Origin: Streptomyces griseoluteus
GTDB taxonomy: Bacteria; Actinomycetota; Actinomycetes; Streptomycetales; Streptomycetaceae
Length of the DNA stretch: 64,000 nt
Direction of reading: 5' to 3'
Assembly: GCA_000717735.1 (NCBI GenBank)
Contig: JOBE01000031.1
Coordinates: 24,142 to 88,141, forward strand
Position numbers and translations under genes: made by a program. How positions within the stretch are numbered: position 1 is the first letter of the stretch; each line of letters begins with the position of its first letter. Below the pieces are notes generated by a model. It made no database searches. It saw only the letters and a program-made list of their open reading frames with translations, and was not told where the DNA came from. This document shows, in pieces, positions 46,837 through 54,916 of this stretch.

Positions 46837-47417
46837 CCCTTACCCAGACCCCCGCGGCCGGGATGACCCGCCTCCCGGCCGCGGGCACCACCCGCCCCCT
46901 CGTCATCGGCCTCGACCTCTCCCTCACCTCCACCGGCATCGCCGGGGAGGGCTGGACCGACCACATCCGCACCAAGACCCGCGGCGACTTCCGCCTCAAC
47001 TACCTCGCGGGCGAGATCGGTTCGTTCATCAAGGCCGCCGACCTCGTCGTCATGGAAGGCCCCTCGTATGGGCACGCCAACCTGGCCGGCCACGAGGACC
47101 TCTCCGGGCTGCGCGTCCTGGTCCGCAACTACTGCTTCCGCCACCAGATCCCGTACGCGGTCATCTCGCCGTCGTCGCTGAAGCTCTACGGCACCGGCTA
47201 CGGCAAGGCGGCCAAGGGCGAGATGCGTTCGGCCGTGGCCGACCGGTACGGCATCCACACCGAGGGCGCCGCACGGTACGACGAGGCCGACGCCTACGTC
47301 GCGATGGCCGCCGGGATGGACTGGCTCGGCTACCAGCTCGCCCCGGTCCCCGAGCGGGCCGCCAAAGCGCTCGCCGGAGTCGCGTGGCCCGAGCACGTCC
47401 CGGCGGTGGCGGCATGA
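46833..47417 (+). CDS. RuvC-like Holliday-junction resolvase
   Basis: 194 residues, GTGA overlap. RNase-H-fold active site: IGLDLSLTSTG (first aspartate), VVMEGPSYG (glutamate), and RYDEADAYVAMAAG (last acids). LKLYGTGYGKAAKGEMRSAV supplies the DNA-binding loop. Phage-type RuvC homologues cut branched DNA made by annealing proteins, which fits the adjacent exonuclease/ERF pair. Confidence 0.87.
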   Translation: MTLTQTPAAGMTRLPAAGTTRPLVIGLDLSLTSTGIAGEGWTDHIRTKTRGDFRLNYLAGEIGSFIKAADLVVMEGPSYGHANLAGHEDLSGLRVLVRNYCFRHQIPYAVISPSSLKLYGTGYGKAAKGEMRSAVADRYGIHTEGAARYDEADAYVAMAAGMDWLGYQLAPVPERAAKALAGVAWPEHVPAVAA

Positions 47418-48283
47418 AGATCCGACAGGACGTCGCCGACCTCCTCCACGCCGGGCTCTCCGACCGCGAGATCGCCGCCCAGCTGCACGTGGACGCGAAG
47501 GCGACCGTCGCCCCCGCCCGCGCCGCACTCGGCTTGCCGAAGGCCCGGTCCGGCAAGAAGCCGGCCTCAACGCTGGAGGAGGCGTTCCACCGCCACACCC
47601 AGCGAGCCCGCGACGGCCACATGCGCTGGACCAGCCCGATCCAGGCCAACGGTGCCATCATCTTCCGCTGGCGGAATCGGAACTGGACCGCCTACCAGGC
47701 CGCCTTCGAGATCCACAACGGGCGCCCGGCCTCCGGGAAGGCGCTCCCCCTCTGCGGCCAGGCGCAGTGCGTCGCTCCGGCCCACATGGGCGACCAGCAC
47801 GACCGGAAGGCCCGCACCGAGGCCGCCAGAGAAGCCCGCACCGCCCAAGCTGCCAGCCTCGCCGTGCCGGACAAGGTCATCGTCGACATGCTGACCGCTG
47901 GCCACTCGATCGCCTCGATCGTACGCGCGCACAGGGTCGGCCCGGATCGCGTCCGGGAGATCCGAGATGGCCTCGGCATCGAGCCGCACCGGCCTGGCAT
48001 CAAGCCGGAGGCCATCGACCAGACGTTCCGCCGCCGCGCCGTTCCCACCGAGGACGGACATCTGCTGTGGCCCGGGACGGACTACCGCATCAACACCATC
48101 GACGGCGCCGCTCACAGCGCTCTTCGGTTCGCCTTTCGCCAGAAGTACGGCCGGAACCCCATCGGCAAGGTCCTGCCCGGCTGCGGTACGGCGCGCTGCG
48201 TCCGCCCCGAGCACGTCGAGGACCGGCCCATGCGCGAGGCCCTCGACAGCCAGCTCGCCACGATCTTCGGGAGTGCCGCATGA
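47414..48283 (+). CDS. Tandem HTH plus HNH-like zinc domain protein
   Basis: 289 residues made of two similar halves. Each half has a resolvase-like helix-turn-helix (VADLLHAGLSDREIAAQLHV; VIVDMLTAGHSIASIVRAHR) and then an HNH-type zinc site (LPLCGQAQCVAPAHM, Cys114/Cys119/His124; LPGCGTARCVRPEHV, Cys257/Cys262/His267). In HNH nucleases the first cysteine follows the catalytic DHL; here those positions read LPL and LPG, so the catalytic histidine appears lost in both copies. Probably a DNA-binding protein, not a nuclease. ATGA overlaps at both ends. Confidence 0.72.
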   Translation: MKIRQDVADLLHAGLSDREIAAQLHVDAKATVAPARAALGLPKARSGKKPASTLEEAFHRHTQRARDGHMRWTSPIQANGAIIFRWRNRNWTAYQAAFEIHNGRPASGKALPLCGQAQCVAPAHMGDQHDRKARTEAAREARTAQAASLAVPDKVIVDMLTAGHSIASIVRAHRVGPDRVREIRDGLGIEPHRPGIKPEAIDQTFRRRAVPTEDGHLLWPGTDYRINTIDGAAHSALRFAFRQKYGRNPIGKVLPGCGTARCVRPEHVEDRPMREALDSQLATIFGSAA

Positions 48284-48864
48284 CCAGCACCCGCGGTATC
48301 AGCACCGCCCAGAACTCCGACTGGCGCAACCGCGCCACGTGCCGTGGGCAGGACCCGGAGCTGTGGTTCCCCCGCACCACGAACGGTCAGAACGCCGTCC
48401 AGGCAGAGGAAGCCAAGAAGATCTGCCGCAGCTGCCCCGTCGCCATCGCCTGCGCCCAGTGGGCCATCGAGCGCCGCAGCATGGAGGGAATCTGGGGCGG
48501 CCTCAGCGAGAAGCAGCGCCTCCGGATCGCCCGCGCCGCCTCCGCCCACAACCTCACGGCCGCCCAGGTCGCCCGGCTGGTCCAGGAGACATGGACGCGC
48601 GACGCCCGAGACAAGCTCCTCGACGCCTACCTCCGCAACTCCATCCAGGGCGACGGCGGCCACGTCTGGTGGCGCGGCAGCAAGACCTCCTACTCAATCG
48701 CCGGCCGGGACCTCACCCCCGGGCAGATCGCCTTCGAGATCGGCCGCGGCCGCATCCCGGTCGGGCACGTCAAGGCGCACTGCGGCCAGCCGTTCTGCGT
48801 GGCCGCCGAGCACCTCTCCGACGGCATCGACCGCTGGCAGCGCGACCAGGCCCCGGCGGCATGA
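48280..48864 (+). CDS. WhiB-type iron-sulfur regulator fused to an HNH-like domain
   Basis: 194 residues. Residues 15-85 are a full WhiB domain: four cysteines (21, 49, 52, 58; C-x27-C-x2-C-x5-C) for a 4Fe-4S cluster and the GIWGG turn at 70-74. WhiB proteins normally end shortly after. This one continues with a helix (residues 90-125) and an HNH-like zinc module (AFEIGRGRIPVGHVKAHCGQ, PFCVAAEHL; Cys168, Cys173, His178) related to the two copies in the preceding gene. WhiB proteins act through the primary sigma factor, so this could tie element expression to redox state or to host transcription (inference). Confidence 0.85.
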   Translation: MTSTRGISTAQNSDWRNRATCRGQDPELWFPRTTNGQNAVQAEEAKKICRSCPVAIACAQWAIERRSMEGIWGGLSEKQRLRIARAASAHNLTAAQVARLVQETWTRDARDKLLDAYLRNSIQGDGGHVWWRGSKTSYSIAGRDLTPGQIAFEIGRGRIPVGHVKAHCGQPFCVAAEHLSDGIDRWQRDQAPAA

Positions 48865-49133
48865 CGATCCGCCAGGAGGTCGTCGGTGCCCTCTTCATCG
48901 ACTGCGGCGAGGGCCGCGAGATCAGGCACGGGAACAACGCCGGACGGATCCGCTGGACCCGCATGCCGAGCGCGCGGTTCGAGTGCCTGCTCTGCCAGAC
49001 CGCCGAGACACCCGTCATCCGCCCCGCCGAACCCGTGCCGGCCGCAGTCGCCCGGTTCGCCGCCCACATCCGCACCACCCACCAGGCCGTCTGCCCGATG
49101 GCCAACCGCATCGAAGGAGCACGAGCAGCATGA
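48861..49133 (+). CDS. Small protein with C2H2-like zinc finger
   Basis: 90 residues, ATGA overlap. FECLLCQ (C-x2-C) and, 28 residues later, FAAHIRTTH (H-x4-H) form a C2H2-like finger. N-terminal half is strand-rich. Likely DNA-binding, unproven. Confidence 0.65.
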   Translation: MTIRQEVVGALFIDCGEGREIRHGNNAGRIRWTRMPSARFECLLCQTAETPVIRPAEPVPAAVARFAAHIRTTHQAVCPMANRIEGARAA

Positions 49134-49501
49134 CCGCGATCCAGCCCGAGACCGGTACCGACGAGCAGACCGCCCCCGTCGCCGCATTCCTCGCCTCCCA
49201 CCTCAACGGCCGCACCGACGAGGACATCTCCCGCGACTTCCACCAGCTGCTCGACGCCGTCCGCGCCCACGGCAAGAAGGGCTCGATGACCATCACGATC
49301 ATCGTCGACCCGCCGGCCAACGGCGTCGACAGCGCCCCGATGCCGATCGGCGTCGAGTCCGCGGTCAAGGCCCCGAAGCCGACGCCGGTGAAGAGCCTCT
49401 ACTTCCTCGACGACGACGGCCAGCCCGTCCGTGAGGACCCCCGCCAGCTCGCCATGGACTTCCGCTCCGCGCCCACCACCAACACCTTCAAGGACGCCTG
49501 A
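49130..49501 (+). CDS. Hypothetical protein
   Basis: 123 residues, ATGA overlap. RDFHQLLDAVRAHGKKGSMT, ITIIVDPP, then a short acidic tail SLYFLDDDGQPVREDPRQLA. The pattern (helix, then a single TITIxxDP strand) is common in proteins next to DUF2303 genes in actinomycete elements. Function unknown. Confidence 0.66.
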   Translation: MTAIQPETGTDEQTAPVAAFLASHLNGRTDEDISRDFHQLLDAVRAHGKKGSMTITIIVDPPANGVDSAPMPIGVESAVKAPKPTPVKSLYFLDDDGQPVREDPRQLAMDFRSAPTTNTFKDA

Positions 49502-49503
49502 CC

Positions 49504-50316
49504 ATGACCGACATCGACAACGTCCAGACCATCGTCAACACCGCGCTCTACGCCGCCGAGCCTGCCGAGCTGGAGCCCGGGAAGATCTACGCCTTCAGCA
49601 CCCCGAACGGCATCCGGGAGGTCAACCTCACCGGCCCCGAGCACACCGGCATCCCGGCCCGGAAGGCGGGCACCACCACCGTCCGAGACGCGATCTCCTT
49701 CACCACGTACTTCACCAAGCACGCCGACCCGGACACCGAGGTCTACGCCGACGCCGACCGCCTCACCGTCACCGCCGTCCTCGACGCCCACACCGCCGAC
49801 ACGGCCCGCTGGTCCGGCCACCGCCTCACCCTCAGCCTGCGCAAGACCGAGGCGTGGGCGCAGTGGCTCGAGCACGACGGCCGGCTCATGGATCAGGAGC
49901 GGTTCGCCGAGTTCCTCGAGGACCACCTGTCCGAGCTGCTCGAGCCCAGCGCCGCCGACATGCTCGAGATCGCCCAGTCGATCCAGGGCGCCACGAAGGC
50001 CGAGTTCCAGTCCTCCACCCGGCTCTCCAGCGGGCAGCGCCAGTTCGCGTTCGTGGAGACCGTCACCGCGAAGGCCGGGCAGAAGGGCCAGCTCACCATC
50101 CCGGAGACGTTCGTCATCGGCCTCGTCCCGTTCGAGGGCTCCGAGGGCTACCGGCTGACCGCCCGCTTCCGCTACCGCCTCGGCCGCGACGGTGGCCTGA
50201 CCCTCGGATACAAGCTGGAGCGGCCCGGCGACATCCTGCGTACCGCATTCCAGGACGTGGTGACCGCGATCGGCGAGCAGATCGAGCAGCCGGTCATGAA
50301 CGGCACCCCGGCCTGA
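49504..50316 (+). CDS. DUF2303 family protein
   Basis: 270 residues, 2 bases after the previous stop. Matches DUF2303 across its length: TTVRDAISFTTYFTKHADPD, ADRLTVTAVLDAHT, RWSGHRLTLSLRKTEAWAQW, FAEFLEDHLSELLEPSAADM, and VRFRY-like strands near the end (RLTARFRYRLGRDGGLTLGY). The family occurs in phages and integrative elements beside recombination or replication genes; role unknown. Confidence 0.85.
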   Translation: MTDIDNVQTIVNTALYAAEPAELEPGKIYAFSTPNGIREVNLTGPEHTGIPARKAGTTTVRDAISFTTYFTKHADPDTEVYADADRLTVTAVLDAHTADTARWSGHRLTLSLRKTEAWAQWLEHDGRLMDQERFAEFLEDHLSELLEPSAADMLEIAQSIQGATKAEFQSSTRLSSGQRQFAFVETVTAKAGQKGQLTIPETFVIGLVPFEGSEGYRLTARFRYRLGRDGGLTLGYKLERPGDILRTAFQDVVTAIGEQIEQPVMNGTPA

Positions 50317-50615
50317 TGACCGGCCGCCGCGCGACGGGCGCCGTCGACTCCCGGTGCCCGTCGTGCGCGGCCCTCGTCCTGACCCAGTGGGTCGGCACCG
50401 TCGCCGCCCTCAAGGTGACCGCCAACCTCCAGCCGCTCACCCCCGCCGAGCAGCACGCCGTACGAGAGCCGAACCGGCTGATCTGGTGCCTCTACCGGGC
50501 CAGCGCCCACAGCCCCCCGCGGCTCCGCTGGATCACCGCCAGCCACCCACCCGGCTGCCGCCACCCACATGTCACCGAACACCGCTGCACCACCGAGCCC
50601 CACACCTTGTTCTGA
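50316..50615 (+). CDS. Small cysteine-rich protein
   Basis: 99 residues, start sharing the A of the previous TGA. SRCPSCAALVL (C-x2-C) near the start and HPPGCRHPHVTEHRC near the end may form one zinc site. It resembles the zinc-ribbon helpers often found before helicase genes in actinomycete elements. No defined function. Confidence 0.65.
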   Translation: MTGRRATGAVDSRCPSCAALVLTQWVGTVAALKVTANLQPLTPAEQHAVREPNRLIWCLYRASAHSPPRLRWITASHPPGCRHPHVTEHRCTTEPHTLF

Positions 50616-50627
50616 GGAGACCCGCAC

Positions 50628-52370
50628 GTGGAGAACGTCCGTCACTTCCCGCACCAGCAGGCGGACCACGACGGCCTCAACACGCGCGCGCCCCACGACG
50701 CCGAGGCCGAGGCCATGGTCCTCTGTGCCGTCATGCACGACGCCAGCGCCTACCAGGCCTGCGCCGAACTCATCGACCGCGAGGACTTCTACAAGCCCGC
50801 CCACCGCCTGATCTGGGACACCGTCGCCGGGCTCGTCGCCGCTGGCACCCCGCCCCACCCCGCCCTCGTCCGTACCGAGATCGAGCGCGCCGGCCGCCTC
50901 CACGAGGTCGAGGGCGGCCAGATCATCTACCGCCTCGGCTCCGAGTACGTGTCCGGCACCATGGCCCCGCACTTCGCCCAGCAGGTCGCCGACAAGGCCC
51001 GTGAACGACGCTTCGACGAGCACGCCAACCGCCTCAAGTTCGCGATCCAGGAAGGCGCCTCCGGTGTCGAACTCGGAGCTCTCGTCGCCGACTTCCAGCA
51101 GGCCGAGCAGCTCCGCGAGGCCACCGGCCACGGCCCCGCCCACCTCGTCTCCACGCTCCTCGACTGGGGCACCTTCTTCGCCACTGACTTCGGCAGCATC
51201 CAGCTCCTCCCCGGCCGACTCATGGCCCCCGGCCAGCAAATCACCGTCGTCGGCGACGGCAAGGCCGGCAAGTCCCTCTTCGCACAGGAGTGGATGTGGC
51301 GCATGGCCACCGGCCAGCCCTTCCTCGGCGACAAGCCGCAGGACCCCGTACGCGTCCTCTACCTCGACGCCGAGAACGGCCAGGAGCAGGTACAGGAGCG
51401 ATTCCTGTCCTTCGGCGCCGGGCCGCGGAACATGGGCGAACTCCGGTACGCCTCGTTCCCGCCCGTCCGGCCCCTCGACACCCCCGGCGGCGGCGCCGAC
51501 CTCATGGCCCTCGTCAAGGCCACCGGCGCCGAACTCGTCGTCATCGACACCGTCTCCCGGTTCATCTCCGGCCCCGAGAACGACGCCGACACCTGGCTGT
51601 CCCTCTACCGCCACACCCTCCTCCCCCTCAAGCGCGACCGCGTCAGCTCCGTCCGCCTCGACCACCGCGGCAAGGACTCCGAACGCGGCGCCCGCGGCTC
51701 CTCCGCCAAAACCCAAGATGTCGACCACGTCTGGGAGTTGAGCGCCCTCGGAGGCGGCGCCCTCTCCCTCAAGCGCACCCACACTCGCACCGGCATCGGG
51801 CCCGACGCGTTCAACCTCGTCCGCCAGGCCAGCCGAGACGGCGACAACTGGGCCCACGGCGGCACCCGCCACGTCGTCATGGAGTGGGAGACCCCCGAAG
51901 CCGCCCAGACCCCCGGCACTGACGAGCACATCATGGCCGTCCTCACCCAGCACGGCGTGCCCCTCGAAGCGGGCAACCGCATCGTCAAGGCCAAGCTCGC
52001 CGAGCTTCAGATCCCCGCCGGATCCGACAAGGTCTCGCGCATCGTGAAGGCCCGTCAGGCACGTGCCGCAGACGTTCCCCCGCAACGTTCCCCCGAGCCC
52101 CTCCAGGAGACGTTCCCGGGGAACGTTCCCCGGAACGGGTCAAGGAACGGTAAAGCCGCAGGCCAAACGTTCCCCGGTAACACCGAGGGAACGCCAGGAA
52201 CGCCCCCCGTTCCCCCGTCACCCCCCTCTAGGAGGGGGGACGGGGAGGGAACGTCCGGAACAGACACCCCAGACACCCCCCACTGCACCGTCTGCAACAC
52301 CCCCCTCCACGGCTACCGCCTCGACCGCGGATACGACACCTGCCTCGAACACGACACCCCCGCCGCATAA
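50628..52370 (+). CDS. Replicative helicase: DnaB N-terminal plus RepA/AAA_25 ATPase
   Basis: 580 residues from GTG 50628 (GAGGAG eight bases upstream). Residues about 20-130 are a DnaB N-terminal helical domain (AEAEAMVLCAVMHDASAYQA). Residues about 190-400 are a RecA-type ATPase: Walker A GDGKAGKS (near 208), RVLYLDAENGQEQVQERF, Walker B ELVVIDTVSRF (near 303), VRLDHRGKDS. Next come a winged-helix-like segment (about 430-470), a glycine/proline-rich linker, and a zinc-like tail CTVCNTPLHGY..CLEH. It probably unwinds DNA at the element's own origin. The linker's coding DNA is packed with GTTCCCC repeats (separate entry). Confidence 0.88.
   Translation: MENVRHFPHQQADHDGLNTRAPHDAEAEAMVLCAVMHDASAYQACAELIDREDFYKPAHRLIWDTVAGLVAAGTPPHPALVRTEIERAGRLHEVEGGQIIYRLGSEYVSGTMAPHFAQQVADKARERRFDEHANRLKFAIQEGASGVELGALVADFQQAEQLREATGHGPAHLVSTLLDWGTFFATDFGSIQLLPGRLMAPGQQITVVGDGKAGKSLFAQEWMWRMATGQPFLGDKPQDPVRVLYLDAENGQEQVQERFLSFGAGPRNMGELRYASFPPVRPLDTPGGGADLMALVKATGAELVVIDTVSRFISGPENDADTWLSLYRHTLLPLKRDRVSSVRLDHRGKDSERGARGSSAKTQDVDHVWELSALGGGALSLKRTHTRTGIGPDAFNLVRQASRDGDNWAHGGTRHVVMEWETPEAAQTPGTDEHIMAVLTQHGVPLEAGNRIVKAKLAELQIPAGSDKVSRIVKARQARAADVPPQRSPEPLQETFPGNVPRNGSRNGKAAGQTFPGNTEGTPGTPPVPPSPPSRRGDGEGTSGTDTPDTPHCTVCNTPLHGYRLDRGYDTCLEHDTPAA
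52071..52255. repeat. Iteron-like GTTCCCC/GGGGAAC cluster, candidate replication origin
   Basis: About ten copies of (A)CGTTCCC(C) or its complement fall in 185 bases: near 52072, 52085, 52110, 52118-52131 (GGGGAACGTTCCCC, a perfect 14-base palindrome), 52133, 52144, 52167, 52187, 52197, 52208 and 52246. They lie inside the part of the helicase gene that encodes a low-complexity linker, where protein constraint is weak. Iterons inside or beside the initiator gene are common in theta-type plasmids. Origin function is inferred. Confidence 0.6.
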
Positions 52371-52385
52371 CCCCAGGAGCACCCC

Positions 52386-52637
52386 ATGCCCACCGCCTAC
52401 GTCGTCACGATCGGCGACACCCCCACCCACAGCGCCGACACCCTCGAAACCGCGCAGACCGCCGCGCTGACTGCCGAGCGGAAGTCTCAGGGCGACCGCC
52501 ACGAGCACCGCTGGGACGAGTACTACGCAGGCCGCACGTGGCGCCTCATGCAGCGGCCGAAGGGCCCGGCCGGGAAGGGCCGCCGCTTCGCCTGGACACA
52601 ACGCGCCATCCACGCCGTCGAGCACATCACCACCTGA
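52386..52637 (+). CDS. Small hypothetical protein
   Basis: 83 residues; CAGGAG lies just before the ATG. AYVVTIGDTPTHSADTLETA, RWDEYYAGRTWRLMQRPKGP and WTQRAIHAVEHI suggest a compact mixed fold. No family recognised. Confidence 0.68.
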   Translation: MPTAYVVTIGDTPTHSADTLETAQTAALTAERKSQGDRHEHRWDEYYAGRTWRLMQRPKGPAGKGRRFAWTQRAIHAVEHITT

Positions 52638-52692
52638 CCACCGACCCGCCGCCCATCCGGTTCCACCCGACCTCGCGCACAGGAGAAAGCCC

Positions 52693-53073
52693 ATGAACCC
52701 CTCCATCCCGACCAGCCGCCTCAACACCACCGCCCTCGCCGAAGCCGTCGCCAAGGAACTCGGCGTGCCTGCGGTCGACGGGCGCGCCGCCGTCCAGGCC
52801 GTGTTCGACGTCATCGCCCGCGCCGTCGCGGGCGGCAACCCGGTCGCCATCACGAACTTCGGGACGTTCCTGCCGATCGAGCAGCCGGCGCGGACCCGGC
52901 GGAACCCGCAGAACGGGGCGCCCGTGGAGGTGCCGGAGCACCGGGACGTTCGGTTCCGAGTGTCGCCGGGGCTGCGGGCGACGGTCCGTACGGCAGATCC
53001 GGCGTCCGCAACGATCCGGAAGCGTCCGCAGCCGGTCCGGATCGTGGCGGACGATCGGAAGGCCAGCGGCTGA
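52693..53073 (+). CDS. HU-family DNA-binding protein
   Basis: 126 residues. The HU/IHF core covers residues 8-98: LNTTALAEAVAKELGVP, AVFDVIARAVAGGNPVAITN, FGTFLPIEQPARTRRNPQNG and the strand RDVRFRVSPGLR. A basic 28-residue tail (TIRKRPQPVRI) extends beyond the normal ending, as in actinobacterial HU variants. It bends DNA and may help initiation at the nearby repeats. AGGAGA lies eight bases before the ATG. Confidence 0.9.
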   Translation: MNPSIPTSRLNTTALAEAVAKELGVPAVDGRAAVQAVFDVIARAVAGGNPVAITNFGTFLPIEQPARTRRNPQNGAPVEVPEHRDVRFRVSPGLRATVRTADPASATIRKRPQPVRIVADDRKASG

Positions 53074-54053
53074 TGCCGATCCGCCCGGAGAACCGCGACC
53101 GCTACCCGCTGGACTGGCCGGAGATCAGCGCCGGCATCCGCTTCGGTCGGGCCGGTGGGCGCTGCGAGTGCCTCGGCGAGTGCGCCCGGGGCACGCACGA
53201 CGGCCGCTGCCCGAACGAACACGGACTCCCCGCCTACGGCACCGGCTCCACGGTCGTGCTCACCACCGCGCACCTCGACCACACCCCGGAGAACTGCCAG
53301 CCGGACAACCTCCGGGCCATGTGCCAGGGCTGCCACCTCCACTACGACCGCGACCACCACCGCCAGACCGCCGCCGCGACCCGCCGGGCCGCCGTCGAGG
53401 CCGCCGGCCAGCTGGCGATCGACACCCGGCCTGAACACCACAAGGGAGAACCGACCGTGATCGAGAACACCAACAACCCCGCCGCCCGCGACGACTTCCT
53501 CCTCGGCGCCCTCCTCGGCCAGACCAACGACCAACTGATCGGCGCCCAGGAAGCCCGCGGCCAGCAGCAGCTCGTCCACTCCGACCGCCTCCCGACCGAG
53601 CTCCGCGACGACCGCGCCGCCTTCGAGGCCCTCGGCTTCGTCTTCGGCACGCCCGACGCCGACGACCCGCTGTTCACCCCCGCCACGCTCCCCGACGGCT
53701 GGACACGTGAGGCCGCCGACGACCACGACATGTGGTCCTACGTCGTCGACACGCTCGGCCGGCGCCGCGTCGCCGTGTTCTACAAGGCCGCGTTCTACGA
53801 CCGGCGAGCGGACATGCACATCGTCAGCGTCCGGGAGTACGTCAGCTCGCAGGTGTACCGGGAGCGCCCGATCGTCACGGACGACACGTGGGCCACCCCG
53901 CAGGCCGTCGTGGACGCGGCGCAGGCCCGGATGAACGAGTGCGACCGCCACCTCAACACGTGGGCGAAGGACAACGCCACGGAGGCCGTGCGCCTCCGGG
54001 CCCAGCGGGCGCAGTACGCGGCCGTCGCCGCCCAGTTCACCTCCGCCACCTGA
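53073..54053 (+). CDS. HNH-type endonuclease domain fused to a second unknown domain
   Basis: 326 residues; the ATG overlaps the HU stop. Residues 1-about 115 are a compact HNH protein: RCECLGECARGTHDGRCPNE (zinc ligands), VLTTAHLDHTPENC (catalytic-type histidines) and LRAMCQGCHLHYDRDHH. From about residue 129 a different domain begins (FLLGALLGQTNDQLIGAQEA, LGFVFGTPDADDPLFTPATL, WSYVVDTLGRRRVAVFYKAA), usually a free-standing small phage-type protein. A ribosome site (AGGGAG) and a GTG at 53458 sit exactly at the joint, so the second domain may also be made on its own. Confidence 0.78.
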   Translation: MPIRPENRDRYPLDWPEISAGIRFGRAGGRCECLGECARGTHDGRCPNEHGLPAYGTGSTVVLTTAHLDHTPENCQPDNLRAMCQGCHLHYDRDHHRQTAAATRRAAVEAAGQLAIDTRPEHHKGEPTVIENTNNPAARDDFLLGALLGQTNDQLIGAQEARGQQQLVHSDRLPTELRDDRAAFEALGFVFGTPDADDPLFTPATLPDGWTREAADDHDMWSYVVDTLGRRRVAVFYKAAFYDRRADMHIVSVREYVSSQVYRERPIVTDDTWATPQAVVDAAQARMNECDRHLNTWAKDNATEAVRLRAQRAQYAAVAAQFTSAT

Positions 54054-54089
54054 CCCGCCCCGCCACCACACGCCCAGGAGACCACCGTC

Positions 54090-54455
54090 GTGAAGCTCTC
54101 CCCCATGGCCACAGCCTGGATCCGCGAGCACGTACTCGCCCCCAGCGGCATCCCGCCCGCCCACTTCGAATGCCTCTGCCAGGGCGCCTCCGACGCCTGC
54201 ACCCACGGGGAGCACGGCGACTGCGGTCTTGAGCAGTGGATTGCGTGGGGTGGCATTGAGCCCGAGACCACGATCGGGCGCGGCCACGGCCTGTTCCTCT
54301 GTAAGGGCGCTTTCGGTCTCTACGGCGACGAGGCCACGGTCTGGCTCGCCGACCGGGCTTGTCGGCCCATGTGCGACTGCCACTGTCACCGGGCCGTTCC
54401 GCAGCCGACCTTGGCGCCAGCGCATGGCGAGCAGCTCGGTCTGTTCGTTTCGTGA
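54090..54455 (+). CDS. Cysteine-rich protein, DUF6248-like
   Basis: 121 residues from GTG 54090 (CAGGAG nine bases upstream). ECLCQGASDACTHGEHGDCG, LFLCKGAF and WLADRACRPMCDCHCH place eleven cysteines and several histidines in clusters, as in the DUF6248 family of actinomycete proteins; probably zinc-binding. Family assignment from memory of the pattern, so moderate. Confidence 0.62.
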   Translation: MKLSPMATAWIREHVLAPSGIPPAHFECLCQGASDACTHGEHGDCGLEQWIAWGGIEPETTIGRGHGLFLCKGAFGLYGDEATVWLADRACRPMCDCHCHRAVPQPTLAPAHGEQLGLFVS

Positions 54456-54463
54456 TGCACGAC

Positions 54464-54492
54464 GGCCCGCCCCGACGCAACCGGGGCGGGCC
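54464..54492 (+). terminator. GC hairpin between small operon genes
   Basis: Perfect 11-base arms GGCCCGCCCCG (54464-54474) and CGGGGCGGGCC (54482-54492), just after the cysteine-rich gene. Probably a terminator or attenuator that separates the helicase/HU block from the following small genes. Confidence 0.68.
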
Positions 54493-54526
54493 GACACCGA
54501 CACTACCCACCGACAGGAGCAACACC

Positions 54527-54856
54527 GTGGCCACCACTCAGCCCCACGCCGTTGACACCAGCCTCGGACCGATCGCCGTCGAGGCGAACGAACCCACTCC
54601 CGGTCTCCGCGTCTTCGAGCTCCCCGCCGAAGTCAGCCCGGACTCGGCACACCGCTGGATCCTCGCTCACCACGACGGGCCCGCCCTGGCCAGCTTCACG
54701 GCCGAGGACGACGCCACCCACGCGGCCACCCAGGTCGGCGCGCTCGTCGACTGGACGCGCAACGCGATGACCGTCGCCAACCTGCTCGGCCCCGGCGGGA
54801 TGAACGACCTGATGGAGCTGCTCCGCGCTGCGGGCGGCCAGCACCCGAACGCCTGA
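54527..54856 (+). CDS. Hypothetical protein
   Basis: 109 residues from GTG 54527 (AGGAG eight bases before). LRVFELPAEVSPDSAHRWIL, HHDGPALASFTAEDDATHAA and DWTRNAMTVANLLGPGGMND indicate a folded soluble protein. Not recognised. Confidence 0.64.
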   Translation: MATTQPHAVDTSLGPIAVEANEPTPGLRVFELPAEVSPDSAHRWILAHHDGPALASFTAEDDATHAATQVGALVDWTRNAMTVANLLGPGGMNDLMELLRAAGGQHPNA

Positions 54857-54916
54857 CCCCCCGCCGTCTGCCGGGTCGTCCCCGTGGCGGCCCGGCCCCC
54901 ACACCAGGAGCAGCAC

